Shown: positions 51,788 to 59,726, counted from the first letter of the stretch. The stretch is DNA of 64,000 nt from DAIDKA01 sp036521075 (GCA_036521075.1 DATDIL010000068.1:65725-129724), one strand, 5' to 3'. The notes: generated by a model from the sequence alone, not told the origin. Numbers and translations are program-made.

Positions 51788-52036
51788 CGTGTCCGTAAAT
51801 TCACGGATACGGCGGACATGCCAAACCACCTGTAACGAATTGGCCGATCGGCCCGTGCCAAACTCAACGCTGGCGGTCGGCGCGCGCGTTGGGCGCTTGG
51901 CTTCATTCGAATAGCGGACCAGATCAGCATCAATTTCGCCAGCATGCCGCATTCGATCGCTTGCAAGCCGAACCGGATCGATACCGGCGTCCCTCAGTGC
52001 CGCCTCGACATGGCGCTTCCCATCCGCGTCGACTCG
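51788..52036. other. intergenic region upstream of otsB, no supported gene
   Basis: A minus-strand reading (about 52030-51810) includes RVDADGKRHVEAALRDAGID and GEIDADLVRYSNEAKRP, which look protein-like, but there is no start with a ribosome site and the frame runs through the operator. It may be the end of a lost gene. I cannot assign it. Confidence 0.3.
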
Positions 52037-52351
52037 TCAGCCCATCAGTGCATTGTGCGCCGCGATAAATTTCCCCTGCCAGTTGGCCGCGAGTGCCGGG
52101 CGCGCGGCCCATTCGGAAACGTCCGCGAAGACGATGGTCACGTCAGCGACCTTTGACCCTGCCGCTGGCGTCGCTGGTTGCGACACCACTGCCGCCTGGA
52201 TTTGCTCGCCGATCAAGGCCGGTGTCTGTGCATGCGCCGGCATCGCAAGGATTGCCAGTCCAGCAAGAAGCCCTACGAGCGTGGCGATACGGGTAAGTGC
52301 GGCCGCCATGCTGCGTCCCAGTTTCGCACTATCGATGCTGGTAAATCTCAT
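52037..52351 (-). CDS. small secreted protein of unknown function
   Basis: The 104-residue product starts at ATG 52351 and has a signal peptide (LTRIATLVGLLAGLAILAM, cleavage at AHA-QT). The mature part is about 60 residues (LIGEQIQAAVVSQPATPAAG, then VADVTIVFADVSEWAARPAL). I do not recognise the family. It lies 20 bases after the antiporter gene on the same strand, so it is probably co-transcribed with marR and the antiporter. Confidence 0.6.
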   Translation of the reverse strand: MRFTSIDSAKLGRSMAAALTRIATLVGLLAGLAILAMPAHAQTPALIGEQIQAAVVSQPATPAAGSKVADVTIVFADVSEWAARPALAANWQGKFIAAHNALMG

Positions 52352-52371
52352 AATGCCTTGCCAATCATTAC

Positions 52372-53574
52372 TCAAGCTCTTTCGGGGCCTTGCGGGCCTG
52401 GAAGCTGACCCAGTCTGCGCAACAACGGTGTCATCGCAAGACCTTGAACGAAAATCGAAAATGCCACGACCGCAAGGGCTGCCGCGATGATCGCCTCCCG
52501 GTGAGCAAGTTCCGGCGGCAGCCCCAACGCCAACGCCAGCGCCAGAGCGCCTCGCAAGCCTCCCCAGAACAGGACGTGCTGCTGGTGGCGGTCGACTCTG
52601 AGACGAGTGCGAATGAACAGTGCGCACACAGGATAAATGGCCACGGCACGGCCCAGCGTCACCAATGCAATCGCGGCCAAGGCTGGGCGCCACAGGTCCG
52701 CGAAGTGCTGCTGCGCTTCGCGCGCTCCGATGAGCAGGAAGATTAGAGAATTGGCGACAAACGCCGCGTATTCCCAGAAGGACTCCAGGGCAATGCGGCC
52801 AGGCGCCGAAATGCTGTCGCGGCCGATCCGGCTTCCTGTCACCAGGCCAGCTGTCAATGCTGCCAGTACGCCAGAACAATGAAAATGTTCGGCCACGAAG
52901 AATGAGCCGTAGGCGGCCAGCGTCGTAAAGGTGATTTCGACCAAGGGGTCCTGGGTACGCCCTGCCAAGAACAGCATGCCAAAACCGGCGGCGAGGCCAC
53001 TGAGGATTCCGCCACCGATGCTCCAAAGGAGGGTCTGCAATGCATCGAGCAGCGTGCCGGACGCACCCGCCGCCATGTTGAGCGCCACAATGAAAGCAAC
53101 GGCCGCTGTGCCATCGTTGAGCAGACTCTCCGCCTCGACCAGAAGGCGCAGGCGGCCACCCACACGCGCCTCCTTGAATGTCGCAATCACTGACACCGGA
53201 TCCGTCGCGGCAATCAGCACCCCAAACACAGCCGCGCTGCCCCACTCCCAGGCCACCGCATAGTGCATGCCGATGGCGGTGACGGCGGCAGCCAGCACCA
53301 GGCCCACCGTCGCCAGAAGCACGACGACAGCCAGATCTGCTTTGAGATCTCTCCATCGTATGTGCAAGGCGGCCTCGAACACCAGAGGCGGCAGAAACAC
53401 CGTAAAAATCAGCTCCTTGGAAAGCTGCAGGTGTAATCGAAACGGCAGGAAGTCCAGGCCGATTCCGGCCAGCACCAGCCCTACTGTGTAGGGCAGGCGC
53501 ACTCGCCGCGACAGCATAGCCACCAGTGCGGACACGAAAATGAGAAGCCCGAGCTGGGACAGTTGCGAGCTCAT
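52372..53574 (-). CDS. CPA1-family Na+/H+ antiporter
   Basis: The 400-residue membrane protein has about eleven to twelve helices. Family landmarks are LLIFVSALVAMLSRRVRLPY, PLVFEAALHIRWRDLKADLA, AATDPVSVIATFKEA with the ion-site aspartate, EAESLLNDGTAAVAFIVAL (the ND motif), and FWGGLRGALALALALGLP with the conserved arginine. It exchanges cytoplasmic Na+ or K+ for H+. It lacks the cytosolic regulatory tail of some homologues. It lies downstream of marR and follows the broken chloride-channel gene, suggesting an ion/pH-stress operon. Confidence 0.92.
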   Translation of the reverse strand: MSSQLSQLGLLIFVSALVAMLSRRVRLPYTVGLVLAGIGLDFLPFRLHLQLSKELIFTVFLPPLVFEAALHIRWRDLKADLAVVVLLATVGLVLAAAVTAIGMHYAVAWEWGSAAVFGVLIAATDPVSVIATFKEARVGGRLRLLVEAESLLNDGTAAVAFIVALNMAAGASGTLLDALQTLLWSIGGGILSGLAAGFGMLFLAGRTQDPLVEITFTTLAAYGSFFVAEHFHCSGVLAALTAGLVTGSRIGRDSISAPGRIALESFWEYAAFVANSLIFLLIGAREAQQHFADLWRPALAAIALVTLGRAVAIYPVCALFIRTRLRVDRHQQHVLFWGGLRGALALALALGLPPELAHREAIIAAALAVVAFSIFVQGLAMTPLLRRLGQLPGPQGPERA

Positions 53575-53602
53575 GCGACCATGCCGCGCACCCGGGTCAA
53601 TT

Positions 53603-54172
53603 CTATTCGCCCAACAGCGGGGCCCCTGCAGCGTCTGCAGCGGTCTGGCGCATGGCACTGACCAGTACTGCGAGGCTGTCTCGCAATTGCTCCATCTGCT
53701 GCGGCTCAAGCCGCCGCAATGCATCCACCAATAATCCGGCGTGTGGTCCCGGGACGCGCCGCAACAACCGTTTGCCTTCTGCGGAAGGGTGCAAGTGAAC
53801 GATTCTGCGGTCTGACCCGTCCCGTGCGCGGCGGATGAGCTGGTGTTCAACGAGCGAATTCACCAGATTGCTCGCGGTGGTTTGATGTAAGGCCATTCGA
53901 ACCGCCAGGCCGTTGACGGTGATTCCCGCCTGATCACCGATCTCAGCAAGTGCCCACAGCTGCGAACCGGAAACGCCGGCGGCGTGGCGTACTTCGGCAT
54001 CGTGAGTACGGGCCGACCCGAAGACCGTGCGAAGGCTTTGCAGCGCCTTCAACTCAGAGCCATTGCTCGCCCGATTGACCGGGGCTTTCCTGCGTCGCAT
54101 TCGCAGCTTTTGCGCGCTTTCCTGCGTCCCTCCACTTTTATGCGTCCGGCGGCCCGTTCCTGCGGGCTTCAT
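53603..54172 (-). CDS. MarR-family transcriptional regulator
   Basis: The 189-residue regulator has the MarR winged helix: VSGSQLWALAEIGDQAGITV, NGLAVRMALHQTTASNLVNS and LIRRARDGSDRRIVHLHPSA, with the DxR wing motif. The first 30 residues are basic and low complexity, so the ATG that begins MRRRKAPVN (24 codons in) may be the real start. It lies between the chloride-channel pseudogene and the antiporter gene. The palindromes at 51755 and 55745 are plausible binding sites, because MarR proteins recognise such 16-20-base inverted repeats. Confidence 0.9.
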   Translation of the reverse strand: MKPAGTGRRTHKSGGTQESAQKLRMRRRKAPVNRASNGSELKALQSLRTVFGSARTHDAEVRHAAGVSGSQLWALAEIGDQAGITVNGLAVRMALHQTTASNLVNSLVEHQLIRRARDGSDRRIVHLHPSAEGKRLLRRVPGPHAGLLVDALRRLEPQQMEQLRDSLAVLVSAMRQTAADAAGAPLLGE

Positions 54173-54206
54173 GTCGTTGATTCGTGGGCATCATTAGTCA
54201 TATTGA

Positions 54207-55359
54207 TTACTCAGCATAGTGCCGCGCCAAGGTCTGATACAGCGGCGGCGATAACAATCTGGAAACAGCCGTTGCCACGGCCGCGGTGATCATCAGCGGC
54301 AGGACCATTGCATGCTGCGAGGTCATCTCCGTTACGATCACCAATGCGGTCAAGGGGGCCTGCGTAACCCCAGCAAGATAGCCGCACATGCCCAGAATCG
54401 CAAAAGGAACCGGCGCATAGCCGAAGAAATCCGCAGTGCTTTGTCCGATACCCGCTCCCGCGGATAGCGAGGGGGCGAGTATTCCCGCCGGGATTCCGCT
54501 CAGGTACGACAGCAATATAGCCAAGGCCCGGGCCGGCGCATAAAGCCAGGGCAGATGAACGTGGGCTTCCAATACTGACCGCGCCTGCCGGTATCCACTT
54601 CCATACGTAAGACCGCCGGAGAGACTTCCCGTCGCCGCCACCGCCAGACCGCATAGGCCGGCAAATAATGCCGGAAAGCGCCTGCGAAGACGCCCCAGAC
54701 AGCCTGTTAGCCGGCTGACACTCGCAAGCGTGACCCGACTGAACATTCCCCCGGAGATACCGGAGGTGATTGCAATACACCAGGTGATCGGCGCGAATGC
54801 GGGCACCGCGGCAGTCACAACCGGCTGGCCGAAGTAGGTATAGTTGCCCACGAGCGCGATTGCCACGACGCCTGCCAGAATGACCGTTGTGAGGGCAGTT
54901 CCGCTGGCGCGCTCTTCGAAGGATTTGGATAATTCCTCGATGGCGAACACCACCCCTGCAAGCGGTGTATTGAAGGCCGCCGCGAGGAATATCCTACCGA
55001 GTACCACGTGCACCTTCAGTAAACGCAGACCCGCCTCGCCCGAATCTGTGCGCAGCGCGAAGATGGTCTGGGGAATCCCACTCCCCTCCGCGCCGCGAAA
55101 AAACCGTCGCGTCGCCCATGCAATCGCAAAAAAGCCCAGCGGCGCCATTAGCCATGGCCACCACAGTGAAAATGCGAGAATCCGCCCAAGCAGCGCTATC
55201 GCCAGATCGGCGAGCCGCGCAAAGCAGCGCGCGTGCCTTCCACTGGTGATAGGCGAGCAGCAGGCGACCCGCATGACGCGCGCCCTCGGTAAGGGATCTC
55301 GACGTCACGGTCGAATCAGGCAGAGCATAAATTTGCGGATCCGTGGCGTCTTCGGTCAT
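54207..55359 (-). pseudogene. ClC-family chloride channel, frameshifted and lacking its filter segment
   Basis: The downstream part reads LADLAIALLGRILAFSLWWP, RFFRGAEGSGIPQTIFAL, AAAFNTPLAGVVFAIEEL, GGMFSRVTLA and CGYLAGVTQAPLTALVIVTE, all ClC blocks. The start (MTEDATDPQIYALPDSTVTS, EGARHAGRLLLAYHQWKARA) lies in another frame, joined near 55230. After KVHVVLGRI the sequence jumps to FLAAAFNTP, missing the roughly 50-60 residues that hold the GREGP selectivity filter. Two lesions make this a dead gene. Confidence 0.85.
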
Positions 55360-55679
55360 ATTTCACTTCCCGATTTGCACGAGATGACCTGCTCGGCCGA
55401 GTTGACGCGGAGCGCTCTCCGCTTCGACAGATCCAGTATCCACTCGTCATTCGTTGCGGAACTTCCGCCGACGCGGTTTTCACGCACCGTACTCGGAAAA
55501 GGCAAAAGCTCCTTCCATCCCTGAGAGCCGAGCGAGGAACGAGGCGAGATGGGGCTGCCCGGAGTCGCGGCGTGACTCCATGCCGTCGGATAGGTACTCA
55601 GGCAACTGCCGAGGAAAGCGCGTGCCAAGCGGCCGCACCGGCGATAGGGCAGACGCCGATTTGTTCGTTCATCAATCAA
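55356..55679 (-). CDS. possible small protein upstream of the chloride-channel pseudogene, unrecognised
   Basis: A 107-residue frame overlaps the ClC start by four bases (ATGA), the spacing of a coupled gene, and ends EWILDLSKRRALRVNSAEQV. The N-terminal half is rich in Arg, Pro and Ser (NRRLPYRRCGRLARAFLG) and could be a chance frame. No domain is evident. If real, it would be the first gene of the clc-marR-antiporter operon, downstream of the operator at 55745. Confidence 0.3.
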   Translation of the reverse strand: MIDERTNRRLPYRRCGRLARAFLGSCLSTYPTAWSHAATPGSPISPRSSLGSQGWKELLPFPSTVRENRVGGSSATNDEWILDLSKRRALRVNSAEQVISCKSGSEI

Positions 55680-55744
55680 CCAAAAGTCATCAAAAGATGC
55701 GGCGTGCTCTTAGTCTTTCCAGCTTGGTATAAGCCCCTGGATAT

Positions 55745-55786
55745 TACATTTGTCCAAATGTATTGGCAATGCTATTTTATGCCAGA
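55745..55786 (+). promoter_or_regulatory. promoter with palindromic operator TACATTTG-TC-CAAATGTA
   Basis: TTGTCC (55750-55755) and TATTTT (55773-55778) are separated by 17 bases. The -35 is buried in a perfect 8-base-arm palindrome at 55745-55762. About 40 bases here are closely similar, same strand and same spacing, to 58201-58241. A GAAGGAG ribosome site follows before ATG 55803. Confidence 0.65.
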
Positions 55787-55802
55787 ATACGAAGGAGACC
55801 CG

Positions 55803-56111
55803 CATGCAAACCACGCTTACTGTTCAGGACGTGGATCTCAATTTGGGATATCGCTCGCCCCCGTCAATCTGGACCGCATCCGATCTGTCCGGATACGTCC
55901 GCTGCTCCCCGATCATCCGGTGCACTCCGCGCACGGCCAGGTACTCACGGCCGCGCAAGTAGATTTGGTCAACACTTGCGAAAAACCCCATGCAGTACAG
56001 CCGGCGCCAATTGACGGCGCCCACGCCTCCGCCGGAATTTCGCTCGAACCACCCTCCAAGTCAGTGAACTTATCGTCCACCCGTCTGCCCTACGGTAATA
56101 GCCAGTCATGA
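55803..56111 (+). pseudogene. probable decayed gene behind the 55745 promoter
   Basis: A well-placed ribosome site (GAAGGAG, seven bases upstream) starts MQTTLTVQDVDLNLGYRSPP at 55803, but this frame stops at 55962 after an Arg/Thr-rich tail. A neighbouring frame continues to 56111 (LPDHPVHSAHGQVLTAAQVD, CEKPHAVQPAPIDGAHAS). A shift near 55845 would join them into a roughly 100-residue protein. The opposite strand also reads protein-like (NWRRLYCMGFFASVDQIYLR at about 56010). I cannot decide which, if any, was the gene. Confidence 0.3.
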
Positions 56112-56193
56112 GGCGCGGCAGGAGCAATCCAACCGTGACGGAGAAGTGGGCGGCTCATCGCGGTGCGCCGCCCTCCAAAGGAGAATTACGACT

Positions 56194-57078
56194 GTGCTGG
56201 AGTCCCGCCTGGTACACAGCCTGGGATACCTGGCCCCCTGGGAATTCTCACCGACGGCGGCGCTAAGCTGCGTAGCGTGCGTGGCCGTCTACATGAGGGG
56301 GCTGCGCGCCGGCGGTCCACCCGAGTTGGCGCCACGGTGGTGGCGAACGCTGTCCTTCGTGCTGGGCGTGACGTTGGTCTATGTCGTCCTGCAGACCCGC
56401 ATCGATTACTACTCGCAACACATGTTCTGGGTGCACCGGCTGCAACATCTGATCCTGCACCATGTCTGTCCGATGCTTATCGTACTGGCGGTCCCAGGCG
56501 CAACGCTCACGCGCGGACTGCCCATAACCTGGCAGCGAACGCTGGAGCAGCGTACGCGGGTGCTGTGGTGGCGATGGATCGTGCGCATTGTGCAACAGCC
56601 ACTAATCGCGAGTGTGCTGTTCGTGGGCGTGATTGGTTTTTGGCTTATTCCATCCATTCACTTTACCGCCATGCTCGATGTGAGACGTTATCGCGCCATG
56701 AACTGGAGCATGCTGATCGATGGATTGCTTTTCTGGTGGCTGGTACTGACGCCGCGGGCGGTCCAGGGCTGCGCATCAATCCGATATTTCTACCGAGCTA
56801 TCATGGTTGTCGGTGTCACATTCCCGCAGATCTTCATCGGGGCCTACATCACGCTGCATCGATCGGTGCTGTATGGTGTCTACGGGATCTGCGGTCGCGC
56901 CTGGGCCATCAGCCCGATGCTTGACCAGCAGCTCGGCGGTCTGCTGACATGGATCCCGCCAGCGATGATGTCATTGCTCGGACTGCTGATTGTCCTGCAC
57001 CTCATGTTCCGCGATTTGGCGGCGGCAGAGCGTGCGCCGCGCGCCGCAATATTGGCCGCGGCAAAGGGCGCTGGGTAG
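56194..57078 (+). CDS. CtaG-type cytochrome c oxidase assembly protein (caa3_CtaG family)
   Basis: The 294-residue membrane protein has about seven helices. Family blocks are LGYLAPWEFSPTAALSCVAC, YYSQHMFWVHRLQHLILHHV with the His-rich copper-site-like cluster, PSIHFTAMLDVRRYRAMNWS and FPQIFIGAYITLHRSVLYGV. caa3_CtaG proteins help insert copper into haem-copper oxidases. The start is GTG at 56194, with AAAGGAGAA nine bases upstream. It is followed seven bases later by a SCO gene, a matching assembly partner. No oxidase subunit gene is present here. Confidence 0.85.
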   Translation: MLESRLVHSLGYLAPWEFSPTAALSCVACVAVYMRGLRAGGPPELAPRWWRTLSFVLGVTLVYVVLQTRIDYYSQHMFWVHRLQHLILHHVCPMLIVLAVPGATLTRGLPITWQRTLEQRTRVLWWRWIVRIVQQPLIASVLFVGVIGFWLIPSIHFTAMLDVRRYRAMNWSMLIDGLLFWWLVLTPRAVQGCASIRYFYRAIMVVGVTFPQIFIGAYITLHRSVLYGVYGICGRAWAISPMLDQQLGGLLTWIPPAMMSLLGLLIVLHLMFRDLAAAERAPRAAILAAAKGAG

Positions 57079-57084
57079 CGGGCC

Positions 57085-57705
57085 GTGGCGGCAGACCATG
57101 GACAATTGCCAGTCTGTGCCGTGCGGCGGCTGTGCCCGGCGTTGCGCCTGACTGCGTTTTTGGCACTCGCCGGCTGCGTCCGGCAAACGCCCTTTGCCTT
57201 GCAGAACATCACCGGCCTGATGCCGAAATTGGAATTCCACTTACGCGATGCTGATGCTCGCGCGGTCAGTGCGGAGGATTACCGCCGCAAGATCGTACTC
57301 CTTTATTTCGGCTACACCTCGTGCCCGGATGTATGCCCGACCACCCTGGCGAAATTGTCCCAAGCCGTGCAGAGCCTGGGCCCACAGGCCTCCAACGTAC
57401 GCGTACTGTTCGTCACCGTCGATCCGCAACGCGACACAGCGGCGCACCTGAAAAGCTACGTGAGCTACTTCGGGCGGCAGTTCGTCGGCCTTCGTGGCGA
57501 TGACCAGGCGCTCACGGAGCTGACGCGGCGCTATCGCGTGACTTACAGTATGGATCCGCCGGATCGCAATGGAAACTACAGTGTCGAACACAGCAGTGCC
57601 GTGTTCATTTTCGACCAGACCGGACACCCGCGATTGCTCGCACAAAGCACTGACACCGCGAATGCCCTAGCCGGAGACCTGCGCCGACTGCTGCGCGGCG
57701 ACTGA
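57085..57705 (+). CDS. SCO1/SenC-family copper chaperone lipoprotein
   Basis: The 206-residue product has a lipobox (FLALAGC, Cys near residue 31) and a thioredoxin-like SCO domain: KIVLLYFGYTSCPDVCPTTL with the copper-binding CxxxC, VRVLFVTVDPQRDTAAHL, and the conserved histidine in GNYSVEHSSAVFIFD. SCO proteins deliver copper to the CuA site of cytochrome oxidase. GTG 57085 gives a long n-region; GTG 57121 would give a tighter lipoprotein signal (MRRLCPALRLTAFLALAGC) and may be the true start. Confidence 0.93.
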   Translation: MAADHGQLPVCAVRRLCPALRLTAFLALAGCVRQTPFALQNITGLMPKLEFHLRDADARAVSAEDYRRKIVLLYFGYTSCPDVCPTTLAKLSQAVQSLGPQASNVRVLFVTVDPQRDTAAHLKSYVSYFGRQFVGLRGDDQALTELTRRYRVTYSMDPPDRNGNYSVEHSSAVFIFDQTGHPRLLAQSTDTANALAGDLRRLLRGD

Positions 57706-57836
57706 CAGGTCACTCGCTGTCAGAGCCCGTGGCCTCCCTGGCGCGGCATTCCGACAGCACGAGGGGATCCGCTGTCCACGAGAAGGCCGCGCCCGGGAGC
57801 CAATACGCGCGCCTGCGCCTGACATCTGCTGGCGCA

Positions 57837-58199
57837 TTAGGCATGCTGCTTGGGGATCCATACCCGACACCAGCCGGTGGCGCTGACGAGCTGCCCTGGA
57901 AACAACCTGCAAGGCCGCCAGGGATCACCATCCTTGCCCTGAAGCTGCAGGCAGTTGGCGCATCGTGAGCCGACTTTGAAAGTCGGCTCACTTTTGGGAT
58001 TGATTCTGGCCGCATCCGCAACGTACCCCAGAGTGTGTGCTGTCGGACTGTTTGGATCAAGGTGCGGCAGACTCGCCGCCTGCGCAAGATCGCCCGCATC
58101 GTGCAGCAGCGCGCCAGCACAAACCGAGGCTGCCGCAACGAGCCATGCTCGCCGGGATACAAAGTCAGAGTTGATTCCAGCACTGGTCACGCGGTACAT
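57837..58199 (-). CDS. high-potential iron-sulfur protein (HiPIP)
   Basis: The 120-residue protein has a Tat-like signal (SRRAWLVAAASVCAGALLHD) and the HiPIP cluster pattern CANC, then Cys in PWRPCRLFPG and Cys in SATGWCRVW, holding a [4Fe-4S] cluster at high potential. It is a soluble periplasmic electron carrier that can donate to oxidases or reaction centres. It converges on SCO and lies beside CtaG, so it may feed the oxidase those genes assemble. A 27-base perfect palindrome lies inside the coding sequence (57965-57991). Confidence 0.9.
   Translation of the reverse strand: MYRVTSAGINSDFVSRRAWLVAAASVCAGALLHDAGDLAQAASLPHLDPNSPTAHTLGYVADAARINPKSEPTFKVGSRCANCLQLQGKDGDPWRPCRLFPGQLVSATGWCRVWIPKQHA
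57965..57991. repeat. 27-base perfect palindrome inside the HiPIP gene, terminator-like on the plus strand
   Basis: GTGAGCCGACTTT (57965-57977) and AAAGTCGGCTCAC (57979-57991) are perfectly complementary around one base. On the plus strand the hairpin is followed by TTTT, as in a weak rho-independent terminator, and would stop transcripts arriving from SCO. On the minus strand it would form within the HiPIP mRNA. Confidence 0.7.
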
Positions 58200-58200
58200 A

Positions 58201-58258
58201 TTACATTGGTCTCAATATATTGTGGTGCTATTATATCCAGAGGAATCACAGATTTAAA
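58201..58258. promoter_or_regulatory. overlapping divergent promoters for HiPIP and the winged-helix gene
   Basis: Plus strand: TTGGTC (58206-58211), 17 bases, TATTAT (58229-58234). Minus strand for HiPIP: TTTAAA (58258-58253), 17 bases, TATAAT (58235-58230). The two -10 elements share the same bases, so only one polymerase can bind at a time. The plus side is a near copy of the promoter at 55745, with a degenerate form of its palindrome. Confidence 0.6.
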
Positions 58259-58456
58259 AGTCTGCACGAAGGGGGTTCGTGCCGCGGATCGCGGTGCTGG
58301 CATCGCGTGTCCATTTGCTCCCCTTGTTGTCACCATGTTTCTCGTTATGAACTAAAGAGATTATCCCTAGAGCTGCGCGTTGAGCGCATTGCCGCGCGTC
58401 CATGGAGGCCAAATTGACCGAAACCCGCCACCACATGACTTTCAGCGCCACTTGCC

Positions 58457-58861
58457 ATGGATGCTGCTGAGATTCCAAGCGTCGTCGCGGCGTTCCTGTT
58501 GGAGTACATCGAGTCGTACGAGGAGCTTGAGATCCTGCTGCTGCTTCGACTTGAAGCTACCGAAGTGTGGAGCGAGACGCGCATCAGCGACCGCCTGGGG
58601 GTATCGGCCGCCCTCACGGCCGAGGCGATATCGAAACTCATCGCGCACGGACTGGTGAAGCTGCAGGGAGAACGGCCACGATGCGTTTTCGCGCCACGCT
58701 CGGAGGCAATCGACGAAGCGGTCACGGCGCTGGCCCGCAGTTATACCTCGCAGCGCCTGGAAATTGTTAAGCTGATGAACTCCAATGCCATCAAACGCAT
58801 GCGCACCGAGGCGTTGCGCGCATTTTCAGATGCATTTGTGCTGCGCAAGGATGATGACTAA
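58457..58861 (+). CDS. winged-helix-like protein of unknown function
   Basis: The 134-residue protein has no signal or membrane segment. Residues about 20-75 look like a winged helix: EELEILLLLRLEATEVWSET, RISDRLGVSAALTAEAISKL and IAHGLVKLQGE, close to MarR/BlaI-type DNA-binding domains. A C-terminal helix (SQRLEIVKLMNSNAIKRMRT) could dimerise. It overlaps the next gene by one base (TAATG) and is probably co-transcribed with two small membrane proteins. It may regulate the divergent HiPIP gene. No ligand domain is visible. Confidence 0.65.
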   Translation: MDAAEIPSVVAAFLLEYIESYEELEILLLLRLEATEVWSETRISDRLGVSAALTAEAISKLIAHGLVKLQGERPRCVFAPRSEAIDEAVTALARSYTSQRLEIVKLMNSNAIKRMRTEALRAFSDAFVLRKDDD

Positions 58862-59118
58862 TGGCTGAATCGGTCTATGCGTTGTGCGCCCTCACGAGCA
58901 TGTTGTGCGCCGCACTACTGTTCAGAGGTTACCGCGCCAACCGGACGCGGCTGCTGTTCTGGTCGAGTCTGTGTTTCGCGGGGCTGGCACTGAACAACGT
59001 GCTCTTGTTTGCGGACCTAGTGCTGCTGCCGAATATTGATCTGTTCTTCTGGCGCTCGGCTGCGGCACTTCTAGGCATGAGCATTCTGCTGTATGGCTTG
59101 ATCTGGGAGTCCAGATGA
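58861..59118 (+). CDS. small membrane protein, DUF5985-like (first of a pair)
   Basis: The 85-residue protein is almost wholly hydrophobic, with three likely helices: VYALCALTSMLCAALLFRGY, LLFWSSLCFAGLALNNVLLF and FFWRSAAALLGMSILLYGLI. It resembles small DUF5985-type membrane proteins found in tandem in Proteobacteria. The role is unknown. It overlaps the winged-helix gene and is followed eleven bases later by a paralogue-like gene. Confidence 0.65.
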   Translation: MAESVYALCALTSMLCAALLFRGYRANRTRLLFWSSLCFAGLALNNVLLFADLVLLPNIDLFFWRSAAALLGMSILLYGLIWESR

Positions 59119-59128
59119 AGAGTAGACC

Positions 59129-59416
59129 GTGAGAGAGTTCATCTGGGGGCTACTGAGCATGGAAACGGCCGTAGCCGCCCTATTCTTCCTGCGTTCCTGG
59201 AGAGTAACCTCCGACCGGCTGTTCCTTTTCTTTGCGCTGGCTTTTTTTGCCATGATGCTGAACTGGGTGGGGCTATCTCGCGTGGATGCCTCGCGTGAAC
59301 TGCTGCATTACGTATATTTATTCCGCCTGATCGCGTTCGTACTGATCATTGTCGGGATCGTGGACAAAAACCATGCGAGCGGTCGTCGCAATGGACGCCC
59401 TGGCATTGGTGCATGA
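59129..59416 (+). CDS. small membrane protein, DUF5985-like (second of a pair)
   Basis: The 95-residue product, from GTG 59129, has three hydrophobic helices: EFIWGLLSMETAVAALFFLR, LFLFFALAFFAMMLNWVGLS and LHYVYLFRLIAFVLIIVGIV, and a short polar tail (DKNHASGRRNGRPG). It has the same helix layout as the preceding protein (a FFxRS/FFLRSW pattern occurs in both), so the two may form a heteromer. The function is unknown. Confidence 0.65.
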   Translation: MREFIWGLLSMETAVAALFFLRSWRVTSDRLFLFFALAFFAMMLNWVGLSRVDASRELLHYVYLFRLIAFVLIIVGIVDKNHASGRRNGRPGIGA

Positions 59417-59726
59417 ACGCGAAATGGCACGAGGTTATGAGTCAAACCATCCGGGCGTATTTGTTGCTCAGTTAGCCGAGATAGTGCGTCGGCGTGATGC
59501 GGAAAAGATCCGCCGCATCGAGGAGCGTGAGTCTTCAAAGCGGAGTGAGCGATCGGCCCGTGTGGCAACGAACCGTTGCCCCGGCGCGCGATTTTGTACG
59601 TCAATGAAGCGCTGGCCGAATCGTTGTCTCGCGGCGAGCCAACGCGTACCAAGGCGAAATAGATGCCCCCAGACCGAGACGCCACAGCCACGTCGCAGCT
59701 AACGGCGTGGACGGCTCAGGCAAGTA
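59417..59726. other. gene-free stretch between the membrane-protein pair and xylA
   Basis: A plus-strand reading (about 59374-59660) includes REMARGYESNHPGVFVAQLA and EIVRRRDAEKIRRIEERESS, which is helical and charged, but it has no ribosome site and stops in unrelated sequence. I cannot support a gene here. The stretch marks the end of the island-like region. Confidence 0.3.

Noticed and set aside
52037..53356. A 439-residue frame overlapping the antiporter gene in another frame
   Set aside because: Only its last 104 codons (from ATG 52351) fall outside the antiporter and carry a signal peptide; the rest is a shadow.
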